From NCBI GenBank assembly GCA_028284725.1, contig JANQRD010000145.1, positions 1-39,991 of the forward strand: a DNA stretch of 39,991 nucleotides. Direction: 5' to 3'. The position numbers and the translations under genes are program-made. This stretch comes from Allomuricauda sp. GTDB taxonomy: Bacteria; Bacteroidota; Bacteroidia; Flavobacteriales; Flavobacteriaceae. Below are positions 18,241 to 26,437 of this stretch, one piece after another (within the stretch, counting starts at the first letter, position 1; each line of letters starts with the position of its first letter). The notes under the pieces were generated by a model, which had not been told where the DNA came from, ran no database searches, and worked only from the letters and a program-made list of their open reading frames with translations.

Positions 18241-19572
18241 TTATATTGTTGGATCCGCCGGGGTGTTAGGGTTGCTGTTTCGCTCCAAATCGGGATATGG
18301 ATAGAAATTCCGGTTCCGCTCTTCGTTATAATTCATAGCAGCACCGCTCGGTTCCGGTCTGCCGAAACGTCGACTGTCCTCCAAACTCATTCCTGTAAGG
18401 AAGAGCTCGGCCCGTCGATTCCTAAACACCTCGTCCAAAAGTGCATCAACTGTATTTGGCCCTGAATAAGCCGCTACATCTGCATTGACTCCGAAGGGAT
18501 CGTCTGTGTCTGTAAGGACTTCATCGAGGGCGGCTGTGGCCGCTCCCAGGTTTGGTGTCCCCAACCTTAAATTAGCCTCGGCGATTATTAGGTTCATTTC
18601 ATCTGGAATGTAAACAGGAAGTGGACCCGTATCTACGTCAAAAAAGCCTGCTAAATCTTCAATAGGCAAGCCATTTTGGTTGGTTTCATCCAGAGGAACC
18701 AAATAAAACGCAAGCCTACCATCCGCGGCGTCAAAAGTAAATGCTGCTGGAAGCCCAAAATTATCTCGGGGCTTAAAATTCGGTGCAGCATTTTGAAATA
18801 CCCGTGCCCAAATTGGGTTTAGATTTTGTGTATCATAATCAAAAATTGATGTTGAGGTCAAATCCACAGCATTGGCAGCTGCTAATGCAGCATCGTAATT
18901 GCCCGCAAAGAGATTGTAACGTGCAGTCATTGCCAAAATGGTATTTGGCAAGTCGATATTGCCTTGCGTCACTGCGTTTATGAATTCATCGGAGGCTGCG
19001 GTAGCCGCCAATTGCGCTGAAGCTTCCGTTAAGAGGGTTATGGCAGTTTCAAACCCTTGATTACGGGTCACGAAAGTGGCATCATTGTCATTGCTGGTTT
19101 CGACAATCACTTGCTCATAGTTTTGTGCCAAGCTGCCAATAGCCATAGCCTTGAACAATTTGGCATGGGCAATCAAACCACTTTGCGTACCGGGATCCAG
19201 TTCTATGTTGCCAGCGTTGGCCTCTATATCTTCCGCGATTTTAACGACACGGAGCATCGTGGACCATAGACCTTGAACATTGGAATTAAAATTGGGCAGG
19301 GCGGTTCCTCCATCTTCCAATTCAATCATATTTTGGAAAGTGGTTGTGATTCCACCTTCGCGGGCCGTGATGGCAGGGGTCTCCACAATCCAACGCACTC
19401 CTGTGGTTGAAAATAACTGTTGTAGCCCTACTGCTGTGGCCAGGATACCTTCACGGGAGGAAAACGTTTGTTCTTCCGTTGCCGCATTCGGATTGTCAAA
19501 ATCAGTTTCGCAGGAAATGATTCCCATCGAAAATGATATACAAAGAATTATATATTTAAAATTGTTTTTCAT
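18241..19572 (-). CDS. SusD/RagB-family outer-membrane nutrient-binding lipoprotein
   Basis: I chose the ATG at 19572, giving 443 residues that begin with a lipoprotein signal (MKNNFKYIILCISFSMGIIS then Cys21). A longer frame to 19716 would run back into susC and has no signal at its start. The body is the tetratricopeptide-like SusD fold, rich in alpha helices and Ala/Asn, and the C-terminus carries the conserved RRAELFLTGMSLEDSRRFGR and YPYPDLERNSNP segments. SusD-type lipoproteins lid the SusC pore and bind glycan or peptide fragments at the cell surface. It starts 19 nt after susC and ends 40 nt before the hairpin. Ligand cannot be read from sequence; the neighbours suggest muropeptides or amino sugars. 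Confidence 0.93.
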   Translation of the reverse strand: MKNNFKYIILCISFSMGIISCETDFDNPNAATEEQTFSSREGILATAVGLQQLFSTTGVRWIVETPAITAREGGITTTFQNMIELEDGGTALPNFNSNVQGLWSTMLRVVKIAEDIEANAGNIELDPGTQSGLIAHAKLFKAMAIGSLAQNYEQVIVETSNDNDATFVTRNQGFETAITLLTEASAQLAATAASDEFINAVTQGNIDLPNTILAMTARYNLFAGNYDAALAAANAVDLTSTSIFDYDTQNLNPIWARVFQNAAPNFKPRDNFGLPAAFTFDAADGRLAFYLVPLDETNQNGLPIEDLAGFFDVDTGPLPVYIPDEMNLIIAEANLRLGTPNLGAATAALDEVLTDTDDPFGVNADVAAYSGPNTVDALLDEVFRNRRAELFLTGMSLEDSRRFGRPEPSGAAMNYNEERNRNFYPYPDLERNSNPNTPADPTI

Positions 19573-19591
19573 CGTAGCTGCTTTTTTTTGA

Positions 19592-22500
19592 TTAGAAACT
19601 GACATTGATTCCCAATTGATATGTTCTGGGTATTGGGACACCTGCAAAGTCGAAGCCACGGACCCCATTACTTTGTCCTGCCGTATTGATTTCGGGATCC
19701 CACCCGGAATAGTCATCCCAAGATATCAGGTTTCGGCCCACTAAACTGAGCTCTACATTGTCCACGCCATCAAATGGAGGTTTAAATCCGTAGGTAATGG
19801 CCAGTTCCCTTAATTTTACAAAAGAACCGTCTTCCACAAATTCCTCGAAAATACCCGCCTGCGCACCACCGAATCCTTTTAGACGATTGCCCAATAGTTC
19901 TTCACCAACATTGGAGCCCCCTCCAAAAATCACATTGTCCAAAAGTCTTCGGTTCCAGTTGAAAACATCAAATCCTTGAACAGCGTCCAATTGGATACGC
20001 AGTTTAAAGTTCTTATAGGTAAACTCATTGATCAATGAACCAAACCAATCGGGGTTGGGATCTCCAATGACTTTGGAACTTGCACCATCCTCTGTAGTGC
20101 CCCTAAAAGGATATCCATCATCATCCAATGAGATGCTTCCATCGGGATCTCGAGCATAGAACTGCCGGAAGAACACCCCAAGAGGTTCTCCCTCGATGAC
20201 AAAGTTGGTGGAAAAACTACCATCCAAAGCAAACTGTCCACCTCCAGCTACTCGGGTCACAACGTTGTCGTTTTGAGAAAAGGTAGCGGTGATATCCCAG
20301 CTAAAGTCGTTCGTTTTGATTGGGGCACCCCTCACCAATACTTCAATACCTTCATTTTCCAAATCCCCGACATTTTCAATTCTTGATCCAAATCCGGTAG
20401 AAGGAGCCAACTCTCTTGGCAGCAACAGGTCGGTCACATCTTGTTTGTAGTAGGTGAATTCAACACCTACCCTATTGTTCAAGAAACCGGCATCAAAACC
20501 TAGTTCAAATTCTTCCTGACGCTCTGGAGCGATGTCCAAATCTCCTTGTTCGGGGGCATTGCTTATAATGTTATTTCCTGCTGGTACTAAACTGGGCTGT
20601 CCATTTAGTGAAAAAGGGGTGAATACCGTAAATCTTTGGAAGGCTGATAATGCCGTTAAGTTACCAGCCTGTCCCCATGACCCTCTCAGTTTGAAAGTGT
20701 TGAAGGCATCACCAAAGGTGTTTTCCCAAAAATCCTCTTCGGAAATCACATAGGAAACACTTGCTTTGGCATATAGCTGGTTGCGTTCGTCCTCCCCAAA
20801 GGTGGACGCACCATCCAATCGTATCGCTCCGTTCAGATAAAGTTTGTCTTTGTAGCTAAAGGTCTGCTGCAAGAAAGAACCCCAATAGGAGATTTGGGAA
20901 CGGGTCTCACCTTGTGCCAAAATACTTCCATCGGAAGCTACTTCCACCACTGGTGCTAAACCGTCCGCCTCGATGGCTACTCTGTCAAATTCTTCGTATT
21001 GCCAAGACCCTCCAAGTGTAGTGGTCGAAGCAATATCCTCTGTAATCGGGGTTTGATAGACAAGGTTTAAATCGCTGTTATACTGAAAATTATTAATGTC
21101 CGCTCTTCTTGAAAAACCGTCACCATTTGGTGATGTGTTATTAATCGGTATAAAAGCAGTAGCAGATTGGTTGTAAAAATCAAGACCCAAAAGATAGCTG
21201 GCACTCAATTTATCCGTAATTCGAGCATTCAATCCAATACTGGTGATGACCCTATTTACTTTTTGACCAAAGTCAAATCGATTTACTGCTTCCGCGGGAT
21301 TTGTTCTGGGAACCAAAAGTGAGGTAACTGGATAAACTCCTGACTCATCAGGGGATGGGTCGATTGAGTTATCGCTGAACACAAAACCCGTAATGGCGCC
21401 ATATGCGGCATTTATTCCACCGTTGGGAATATCGCTACTTACACTGCGTGTAAAGTTCAAGCCAGCATTGATATCGAGCCAATCCCAAGCTTTCTGGGTA
21501 ATGTTGGTCTTAAAGCCTATACGCTGAAAATCGGTATTCTTTATAATTCCCTCGTTATCCAAAAAAGATCCAGAAATGTAGTAAGAGGTTTTTTCATTTC
21601 CTCCAGTAACCGATAGGAAGTTCTCGATTCCGAAACCGGATTCGAAAAATTCGTCCTGTAAGTTGAATCGTTCTACAGGAACCGTCTCCAAATTCTCCCG
21701 GTCAAAAGGATCTACCCATGCCAAGGGAACTTTGTTATAATCGATTTCCTTTCGAAGTTCATTGATTCTTACATTGGTACTAAAGTTGAATTGTGGGTCT
21801 CCCGTTTTTCCTCTTTTGGTAAAAATCTGTACTACCCCATTACTTGCACGGGAACCGTAGATTGCAGCGGCGGCGGCTCCCTTAATGACCTCTATACGTT
21901 CAATATCATTGGGATTCAGATCTACCAAACGGTTTTGGGAATTACCTCCCAAATCAACCAGGTCATTACTGTTACTGGAATTGCTTACAATAATTCCATC
22001 TACAATATATAAAGGATCTGAATTACCCAGAACCGTACTGGGTCCCCGTAGCCTAATACTAATACCCCCGGCAGGATCACCAGAGTTCTGCTGTACCAAT
22101 GCACCTGAGATCTTACCAGAAATGGCTTGATCTACCGCTATGGCACCGTTGTTTACCAATTCTTCCGCTTTTACTGAAGAAATGGCGTTACCTAAAGTTC
22201 GTTTGTTGACCCCTGCAGGGTTTCCGGTTACCACCACTTCATCCAAACTGAGCAAGTCTTCCGAAAGTGAAATATCGTTGGTAACCTCACCCCCCGAGAA
22301 GCTCACACTTATTTTTTGGGTGGAATACCCTAATGAACTTGCGGTTAGGGTGTAATCACCTGTCGCGAGGTTGACCTGGAAGCTGTAGTTACCGTCAAAA
22401 TCGGTGACCGCTCCAAAGGAAGTGTTTTCAATGAACACAGACACTCCGGAAAGCGGAATGTTGTTTTCACTATCTGTTACCGTTCCAGAGAAAGAGCCTG

Positions 22501-22594
22501 GATTCTGGGAAAATGCAAAGGTGCTTATGCCCATGCAAGCCAAAAACAGGAATTGGCGTAAAATTTTTCCATTCATAAAGTTGAGTTTTTCCAT
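19592..22594 (-). CDS. SusC/RagA-family TonB-linked outer-membrane transporter
   Basis: The 1000-residue protein starts with a signal peptide ending about residue 30 (STFAFSQ). A carboxypeptidase-regulatory-like domain follows (about 33-110, GTVTDSENNIPLSGVSV). Then comes the TonB-box-like DEVVVTG at about 118-124 and the plug domain with LRGPSTVLGNSDPLYIVDG and the SusC signature ASNGVVQIFTKRG. The rest is a beta-barrel ending in the aromatic terminal strand LGINVSF. It imports bulky substrates with SusD using TonB energy. A second ATG 18 nt downstream could also serve as start. This is the only SusCD pair in the window and it heads the minus-strand arm of the cell-wall sugar cluster. Confidence 0.96.
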   Translation of the reverse strand: MEKLNFMNGKILRQFLFLACMGISTFAFSQNPGSFSGTVTDSENNIPLSGVSVFIENTSFGAVTDFDGNYSFQVNLATGDYTLTASSLGYSTQKISVSFSGGEVTNDISLSEDLLSLDEVVVTGNPAGVNKRTLGNAISSVKAEELVNNGAIAVDQAISGKISGALVQQNSGDPAGGISIRLRGPSTVLGNSDPLYIVDGIIVSNSSNSNDLVDLGGNSQNRLVDLNPNDIERIEVIKGAAAAAIYGSRASNGVVQIFTKRGKTGDPQFNFSTNVRINELRKEIDYNKVPLAWVDPFDRENLETVPVERFNLQDEFFESGFGIENFLSVTGGNEKTSYYISGSFLDNEGIIKNTDFQRIGFKTNITQKAWDWLDINAGLNFTRSVSSDIPNGGINAAYGAITGFVFSDNSIDPSPDESGVYPVTSLLVPRTNPAEAVNRFDFGQKVNRVITSIGLNARITDKLSASYLLGLDFYNQSATAFIPINNTSPNGDGFSRRADINNFQYNSDLNLVYQTPITEDIASTTTLGGSWQYEEFDRVAIEADGLAPVVEVASDGSILAQGETRSQISYWGSFLQQTFSYKDKLYLNGAIRLDGASTFGEDERNQLYAKASVSYVISEEDFWENTFGDAFNTFKLRGSWGQAGNLTALSAFQRFTVFTPFSLNGQPSLVPAGNNIISNAPEQGDLDIAPERQEEFELGFDAGFLNNRVGVEFTYYKQDVTDLLLPRELAPSTGFGSRIENVGDLENEGIEVLVRGAPIKTNDFSWDITATFSQNDNVVTRVAGGGQFALDGSFSTNFVIEGEPLGVFFRQFYARDPDGSISLDDDGYPFRGTTEDGASSKVIGDPNPDWFGSLINEFTYKNFKLRIQLDAVQGFDVFNWNRRLLDNVIFGGGSNVGEELLGNRLKGFGGAQAGIFEEFVEDGSFVKLRELAITYGFKPPFDGVDNVELSLVGRNLISWDDYSGWDPEINTAGQSNGVRGFDFAGVPIPRTYQLGINVSF

Positions 22595-22666
22595 TTAATA
22601 ATGGACGTTAGTAATTCAATTTAAGTTAGTGCGTTTGATTTCACTGAAGTGATATAGCGTTCATAT

Positions 22667-22674
22667 CAAAAATA
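22667..22674 (-). promoter_or_regulatory. Candidate promoter (-7 element) for susCD
   Basis: On the minus strand this reads TATTTTTG, an exact TAnnTTTG. A TTG at 22696-22698 (minus) lies 21 nt upstream and can be the -33 element. The leader would be about 65 nt. The -33 half overlaps one of the TGCAwTAwTTT repeats, a natural place for a repressor to act. Confidence 0.55.
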
Positions 22675-22773
22675 TGCAAATAATCGAAAAGCTTGCAATA
22701 TTTTGCAATAATTTTTACATATTGACTTTGCAACAGCAAATTTTTGCATTATTTTACCAGCACTTTTGCACAC
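22675..22773. promoter_or_regulatory. Cluster of TGCA-centred repeats, candidate DeoR operators (susC/deoR gap)
   Basis: The 201-nt gap between susC and the DeoR gene holds six TGCA tetramers within 99 nt (starting at 22675, 22694, 22704, 22729, 22745, 22767). Three extend to TGCAwTAwTTT: TGCAATATTTT at 22694, TGCAATAATTT at 22704 and TGCATTATTTT at 22745. A separate inverted repeat TTTGC-AACA-GCAAA lies at 22727-22740. The same two long forms recur in the nagB/deoR gap at 25547 and 25579. A role as operators for one or both DeoR proteins is inferred. Confidence 0.55.
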
Positions 22774-22795
22774 TTTTTCGCGTTAAAAACTAATT

Positions 22796-23542
22796 ATGCT
22801 CAAAGAAGAACGTCATCAGGTCATTTTAAATGAAGTCCGGATTCATAACAAGGTTTTGCTAACGGACATAGCAGAAATTCTGAAGGTTTCACAGGATACC
22901 GTCCGGAGGGATATCAAGGAACTGCACGACAAAAACAAACTGAAACGGGTTCACGGTGGAGCCATTTCCTTGGGATTCAACCATTATAATTATGCCAACC
23001 GCGAGATTTATTCTTTAGAAAAAAAATCAAGAATTGCCGAGAAGGCAGTCTCCTTATTAAAAGAGGGTCAGGTGGTATTGCTCAGCGGGGGAACCACAAA
23101 TCTTGAGATTGCGAGGTTGATTCCACCCTACCTTAATATCACTTGTTTTACACCCAGTTTACCCATAGCAATGCAGTTATTGCCCAAACCAAATATTGAA
23201 ATCATTTTTATAGGGGGGAAGGTGAACAAGGATTCGCAAATCACGGTTGGGGGCGGCCCTATAGCGGCATTATCCGAGTTGAAGGCGGATATCTGTTTTT
23301 TGGGGGTTAATAGTATCCATCCGGCTGAAGGTGTAACCGAACTGTACTGGGAAATTGTACAGGTAAAAAAGGCGATGATCAAGGCATCCAAAAAGGTAGT
23401 GGTTCCTACAATTTCAGAAAAAATACACTCAGTGCAACGCTATAAAATATGCGATGTGGAAAATGTAGATCTATTGATCACCGAGTTGGATAACCACAAC
23501 CCTATTTTGGAATCTTATGGAAAAAATATCGCGATAAAATAA
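22796..23542 (+). CDS. DeoR/GlpR-family transcriptional regulator (first copy)
   Basis: The 248-residue protein has the family's N-terminal winged helix-turn-helix (about 3-57: LTDIAEILKVSQDTVRRDIK then KRVHGGAIS) and a C-terminal sugar-phosphate-sensing domain of the ribose-isomerase-like fold with LLSGGTTNLEIARLI and IFIGGKV(N) loops. DeoR proteins usually repress sugar genes until a phosphosugar binds. It is divergent from susC and convergent with the NagB fusion gene (17-nt gap). It is clearly related along its length to the second copy at 25688. In the IGGTT-equivalent loop it reads SGGTT and the later GVNSIHP differs from the GTGYVDS of its paralogue, so the two may sense different ligands. 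Confidence 0.93.
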   Translation: MLKEERHQVILNEVRIHNKVLLTDIAEILKVSQDTVRRDIKELHDKNKLKRVHGGAISLGFNHYNYANREIYSLEKKSRIAEKAVSLLKEGQVVLLSGGTTNLEIARLIPPYLNITCFTPSLPIAMQLLPKPNIEIIFIGGKVNKDSQITVGGGPIAALSELKADICFLGVNSIHPAEGVTELYWEIVQVKKAMIKASKKVVVPTISEKIHSVQRYKICDVENVDLLITELDNHNPILESYGKNIAIK

Positions 23543-23559
23543 AAGTTCCAGGCGGCAGC

Positions 23560-25503
23560 CTACATGAAATTGTACCGCACAAAACCTTCAATGGCTTCGT
23601 ACTCTGCCATACCAAGTTGATTGTATTTTTTAGCAGTTTCCTTGTTCCTTTGCTCGGCACGTTGCCAAAATTCCCGCTCATCATTTCCGGGGAACATGGC
23701 CGCATCTTTTTGGGATTGGTGCTTAAAAATGGCATTTTTCTTTCGCTCCATATCCATTGGGCCTATCGGAACCGCCATTTCCATGTCGGCTATGTCCCAT
23801 TCTTGCCATGCCCCGCGATATAGCCAAAAGTAGCAGTCCTTGATCCATTCCACTTTGTCCTTTACCAGTCTATCCAATGCCTCGTAAATGATCTGTAGGC
23901 ACACGCGGTGGGTGCCGTGCGGATCGGAAAGGTCACCCGCAGCAAAAATTTGATGAGGTTTTATCTCGTTCAGAAGATCATAAGTGATTTTTATGTCCTC
24001 TTCGGAATGGGGTTTTTTCTTCACGGTTCCAGTTTCATAGAATGGTAGATTCTGAAAGTGTGCGTTCTTTTCTTCCACACCACAATATCGGCATGCCGCC
24101 AGGGCTTCTCCCTTTCGGATGAGTCCTTTTATCTGTTGAATTTCCGGACTGTCTACCTGACCAGGGGATTTAGAACTCAAAAATTTACGTACTTCTTTAA
24201 GTTTGTCTTCCAATTCTTGGTTGTCTTCTTGTACATCTGTGGCGAAATCCAAAAAACGAATGACTTCGTCATCGAACACTGCGATGTTACCCGAAGTTTG
24301 ATATGCTACATGTACTTCGTGCCCTTGATCTACCAAACGGAGTAATGTACCTCCCATGGAAATCACATCATCGTCGGGGTGGGGGCTGAAGATAAGTGAG
24401 CGTTTGGGATAGGGATCTCTTCGTTCCGGGCGTTGACTGTCATCCGTATTGGGTTTTCCTCCCGGCCATCCAGTTATGGTGCGTTGAAGATCGTTGAAGA
24501 CTTTGAGATTGATATGCTCTGCCGAGCCTACTTCGGCAACCAAACTTCCCATTCCATATTCATTGTAATGCTCGTTGGTCAATTTTAAAATCGCCTTGTT
24601 CAACTTTTCAGAGAGCCACAGCACCGCCTTTTTGATGAGCTTGTCGTTCCAGTCGCATTCGCTCACCAACCAAGGTGTCTTTACCCGGGTCAGGGAAGAT
24701 GCAGCTGCGGTATCGAGTATAAAATCACAATTGTCGTGATGTTGGAGGAATGTAGCTGGGACGCTTTCACTGATCTGGCCCTCAACAGATTGCTCTATGA
24801 CGCTTGATTTTCCTTCGCCCCAGGCCATAAGGATAATCTTTTTGGCAGCCATGATGGTACCCACACCCATGGTAATGGCTTTCGTCGGAACATTTTCAAG
24901 ACCAAAAAAATCACTGGCAGCATCCAATCGGGTTACCCTATCCAGCCGAACGAGCCTTGTTTTACTTTTCAGGGACGAGCCCGGTTCATTGAATCCGATG
25001 TGTCCGGTACGTCCAATTCCCAAAACCTGGATATCGATTCCGCCCACCTTTTCAATTTTTTCCTCGAATGCTTGACAAAAGTCCCGTACATCCTCTTTGT
25101 CCAAAGTCCCATCGGGAATATGTATGTTTTTCTCCTTGATGTCGATATGGTCAAAAAGGTGTTCGTTCATAAATCGCACATAGCTGTGGATGGAATCTGG
25201 CTGCATCGGGTAGTACTCATCCAAATTGAAGGTGATCACATTCTTGAAACTCAAACCTTCCTCCTTATGAAACTTCACCAAGTAGTCATAAACTTTGATG
25301 GGCGTGGATCCAGTAGCCAGGCCCAAAACAGCATTTTTACCCTGTTTTTGGCGTTGCCGTATCAGTTGTACAATTTCATTGGCAACCCAAAACGAAGCAT
25401 CCTGTGAACTTTCGTGGATGTGGGTGTTGACCTTCTCAAATTTTCTGGATTCTTCATCACTGGCGTGATCTAGGTTTTTAGGTACCTCAATAAGTTGTGA
25501 CAT
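23560..25503 (-). CDS. nagB: NagB-like glucosamine-6-phosphate deaminase fused to a PIG-L/LmbE deacetylase-like domain
   Basis: The ATG at 25503 gives 647 residues; extension to 25533 would need TTG. Residues about 30-290 are a NagB/RpiA-like isomerase domain with GLATGSTPIKVYDYL (61-75) and NLDEYYP (Asp95, the E. coli Asp72 position). The active-site loop reads GIGRTGHIGFNEPGSS: His168 and Glu173 match E. coli His143 and Glu148, but Thr166 stands where Asp141 is expected. Residues about 368-600 are a PIG-L/LmbE domain with both zinc motifs kept, H375-P-D-D378 and H529-G-T-H532. NagB converts glucosamine-6-phosphate to fructose-6-phosphate. The fusion is known in Bacteroidota; the job of the second domain, perhaps de-N-acetylation, is inference. 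Confidence 0.88.
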   Translation of the reverse strand: MSQLIEVPKNLDHASDEESRKFEKVNTHIHESSQDASFWVANEIVQLIRQRQKQGKNAVLGLATGSTPIKVYDYLVKFHKEEGLSFKNVITFNLDEYYPMQPDSIHSYVRFMNEHLFDHIDIKEKNIHIPDGTLDKEDVRDFCQAFEEKIEKVGGIDIQVLGIGRTGHIGFNEPGSSLKSKTRLVRLDRVTRLDAASDFFGLENVPTKAITMGVGTIMAAKKIILMAWGEGKSSVIEQSVEGQISESVPATFLQHHDNCDFILDTAAASSLTRVKTPWLVSECDWNDKLIKKAVLWLSEKLNKAILKLTNEHYNEYGMGSLVAEVGSAEHINLKVFNDLQRTITGWPGGKPNTDDSQRPERRDPYPKRSLIFSPHPDDDVISMGGTLLRLVDQGHEVHVAYQTSGNIAVFDDEVIRFLDFATDVQEDNQELEDKLKEVRKFLSSKSPGQVDSPEIQQIKGLIRKGEALAACRYCGVEEKNAHFQNLPFYETGTVKKKPHSEEDIKITYDLLNEIKPHQIFAAGDLSDPHGTHRVCLQIIYEALDRLVKDKVEWIKDCYFWLYRGAWQEWDIADMEMAVPIGPMDMERKKNAIFKHQSQKDAAMFPGNDEREFWQRAEQRNKETAKKYNQLGMAEYEAIEGFVRYNFM

Positions 25504-25530
25504 AGGATAGATGATTTTTAGACTCGCAGG

Positions 25531-25538
25531 CAAAGGTA
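25531..25538 (-). promoter_or_regulatory. Candidate -7 promoter element for the NagB fusion gene
   Basis: On the minus strand this is TACCTTTG, an exact TAnnTTTG, giving a leader of roughly 20 nt before the ATG at 25503. It supports that start over the upstream TTG, which lies inside this box. The TGCATTATTTT repeat at 25547-25557 falls between this element and the -33 position. Confidence 0.55.
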
Positions 25539-25546
25539 GTTAAAAG

Positions 25547-25588
25547 TGCATTATTTTGCTGTATTTAATGCTGTTTTTTGCAATAATT
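25547..25588. promoter_or_regulatory. Candidate DeoR operator pair (nagB/deoR gap)
   Basis: TGCATTATTTT (25547-25557) and TTTTGCAATAATT (25576-25588) are exact 11-nt and 13-nt matches, on the same strand, to 22745-22755 and 22701-22713 in the susC/deoR gap. The rest of the two gaps is not obviously alike. A partial copy, TTTGCTGTATTTAATGCTG, lies between them. Confidence 0.55.
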
Positions 25589-25648
25589 AACTTTTTGTTG
25601 ATGTTTTGGTAATGAAAACAGTATAAAATGGCATGGGGAATAATTTTA

Positions 25649-25656
25649 TATCTTTG
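25649..25656 (+). promoter_or_regulatory. Candidate -7 promoter element for the deoR-murQ operon
   Basis: TATCTTTG fits TAnnTTTG exactly and lies 31 nt before the ATG at 25688, so the leader would be about 25 nt. No clean -33 TTTG is seen at the right distance. Confidence 0.45.
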
Positions 25657-25687
25657 TTCCTCAAGTGCAGTATACCACCCTTAATTT

Positions 25688-26437
25688 ATGTTGAAGGAGG
25701 AGCGTCAGCGAACAATTTTAAACGAAGTGGCCTTACACAACAAGGTACTTTTGCTCGACATTGCCGAAATGTTGGACGTATCCATCGATACCGTCCGTAG
25801 GGATGTAAAGGAGCTCGATGCCGAAAATAAGCTACGAAAAGTGCATGGCGGGGCTATTTCGCTGGGCTTTACCAATACTACGGTGCGCAACACCAACATT
25901 TATGCGCTAGAGGAGAAACAAAAGATTGCAACAAAGGCATTGACATTGGTAAAAGAGGGTGCGGTTATTTTTATTGATGGTGGTACTACCTGTCACGAAT
26001 TGGCAAGGCAGATTCCTGATAATATTAAGCTTACTTGTTTTACACTGAGCCTACCTGTTGCCATGGAACTTTTGTCAAAACCCAACATTAAAGTGATATT
26101 GATCGGCGGCGAGGTTTCCCAGGATTCACAGATTGCTATTGGTGCAAGTGCCATTCATCAACTTTCCGAAATACACGTGGACTATGGATTTATTGGCACA
26201 GGATATGTGGATTCACTCTACGGGCTCACAGAATTCGACTGGGATATCGTGCAAGTGAAAAAGGCGGTCATCAAGGCTTCCAAAAAAACTGTACTTTTGT
26301 CGATATCCGAAAAATTGAACTCACAACACCGTTATAAAACCTGTGATATTAATGCCATCAACACCATGATTACCGAATTGGATCCCAGTAATAACCTTTT
26401 AAACCTCTTTAGAAATCACGAGATTCGTCTTTTGTAA
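25688..26437 (+). CDS. DeoR/GlpR-family transcriptional regulator (second copy)
   Basis: This 249-residue protein is a paralogue of the one at 22796: both begin MLKEER and share the winged helix with DTVRRD and (R/K)VHGGAISLGF. Its effector domain has FIDGGTTCHELARQIP, the normal phosphosugar loop. It is first in an operon with murQ (TAATG overlap of one base) and the helical-repeat protein, which suggests MurNAc-6-phosphate or a downstream amino-sugar phosphate as ligand. It is divergent from the NagB fusion gene. The recognition helices of the two copies (SQDTVRRDIK and SIDTVRRDVK) are nearly the same, so they may bind the same operator. Confidence 0.93.
   Translation: MLKEERQRTILNEVALHNKVLLLDIAEMLDVSIDTVRRDVKELDAENKLRKVHGGAISLGFTNTTVRNTNIYALEEKQKIATKALTLVKEGAVIFIDGGTTCHELARQIPDNIKLTCFTLSLPVAMELLSKPNIKVILIGGEVSQDSQIAIGASAIHQLSEIHVDYGFIGTGYVDSLYGLTEFDWDIVQVKKAVIKASKKTVLLSISEKLNSQHRYKTCDINAINTMITELDPSNNLLNLFRNHEIRLL

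Noticed and set aside
23550-23561. AGGC-GGCA-GCCT between deoR and the nagB fusion gene, considered as a bidirectional terminator
   Set aside because: The 4-bp stem overlaps the nagB stop codon and is too weak to call.
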